Source: JALENY01 sp036310185 (GTDB taxonomy: Bacteria; Bacillota; Clostridia; Lachnospirales; Lachnospiraceae). Taken from it: 11,445 nt of DNA. The translations under genes and the position numbers were made by a program. Below are positions 11,331 through 11,445 of the stretch, in pieces. Location of the stretch: the NCBI GenBank assembly GCA_036310185.1, contig JAXJSH010000117.1:1-11445 (forward strand), given 5' to 3'. Under the pieces are notes generated by a model. That model was not told the DNA's origin. It did no database searches and was given only the letters and a program-made list of their open reading frames with translations. The first letter of the stretch is position 1. Each line of letters starts with the position of its first letter.

Positions 11331-11445
11331 AATAGCATATTTATGATCTACTTGCCTGTCACCGAATTGCTCTGTATACTGTCATAAGACTACAGAAAGA
11401 AAAAAGTCCCAGAGCACCTTCCCTGCAAGTCGTGTACTCTGAGAC
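11331..11445 (-). other. Unrelated edge sequence with a minus-strand terminator
   Basis: After the broken transporter no coding sequence is seen. On the minus strand GTCTCAGAGTAC (11445-11434) pairs with GTGCTCTGGGAC (11417-11406), ten Watson-Crick and two G-U pairs, with an inner CTT/AAG, followed by TTTTTTCTTTC (11405-11395). This terminator belongs to a minus-strand gene beyond the right edge, plausibly the transposase of another element that cut the transporter. Confidence 0.65.

Overview
The window looks like chromosomal DNA of an endospore-forming Firmicute, most likely a gut-type Clostridia in the Lachnospiraceae range. Evidence: both subunits of spore dipicolinate synthase, strong AGGAGG-type ribosome sites, moderate-to-low GC, and insertion sequences (IS256, IS4, ISLre2 types) of kinds common there. 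The taxon is inferred from gene content and style, not from a marker gene.

Layout. (1) 1-1292, minus strand: the dipicolinate synthase operon dpaA-dpaB (dpaB runs off the left edge), overlapping by 10 bp, behind a good match to a mother-cell sigma-K/E promoter. (2) 1603-2675, plus strand: an ECF-type sigma factor from a TTG start, coupled by a 4-bp overlap to a one-membrane-segment protein that is probably its anti-sigma factor. A short XRE regulator faces it and overlaps its 3' end; a cluster of ACGCA/TGCGT half-sites lies upstream of the regulator. (3) 3105-4791: a complete IS256-family element (3131-4764) with a perfect 8-bp target duplication, inserted into the loop of a former rho-independent terminator. 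Its transposase mRNA can fold so that the ribosome site is buried in a 19-bp stem. (4) 4840-6427: an IS4-family element with perfect 24-bp ends, bracketed by a second, outer inverted repeat exactly 15 nt beyond each end. (5) 6438-8213: a type IV AbiE-like toxin-antitoxin locus. The antitoxin gene is intact and sits behind two inverted repeats and an extended -10 promoter. The nucleotidyltransferase toxin is cut at about residue 205 and fused to the 5' part of an ISLre2-type transposase, so the toxin is probably dead. (6) 8396-11330: a peptide-bacteriocin-like region. A two-gene ABC exporter of the BcrAB/LanFE type (minus strand) diverges from a 69-residue precursor peptide with a double-glycine-like leader and an unusual His/Cys-rich core. 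A C39-peptidase ABC transporter follows it and is truncated in its membrane domain. (7) 11331-11445: unrelated sequence ending in a minus-strand terminator, probably the edge of another element.

How the parts relate: the C39 domain would cut the leader and its transporter would export the core, while the divergent ABC pair would plausibly give immunity. With the transporter broken, this copy probably cannot export its peptide by itself. The best candidates for something undescribed are the peptide with a half zinc-finger-like Cys/His pattern, the three palindromes at about 21-bp spacing just upstream of it, and the architecture around the IS4-type element.
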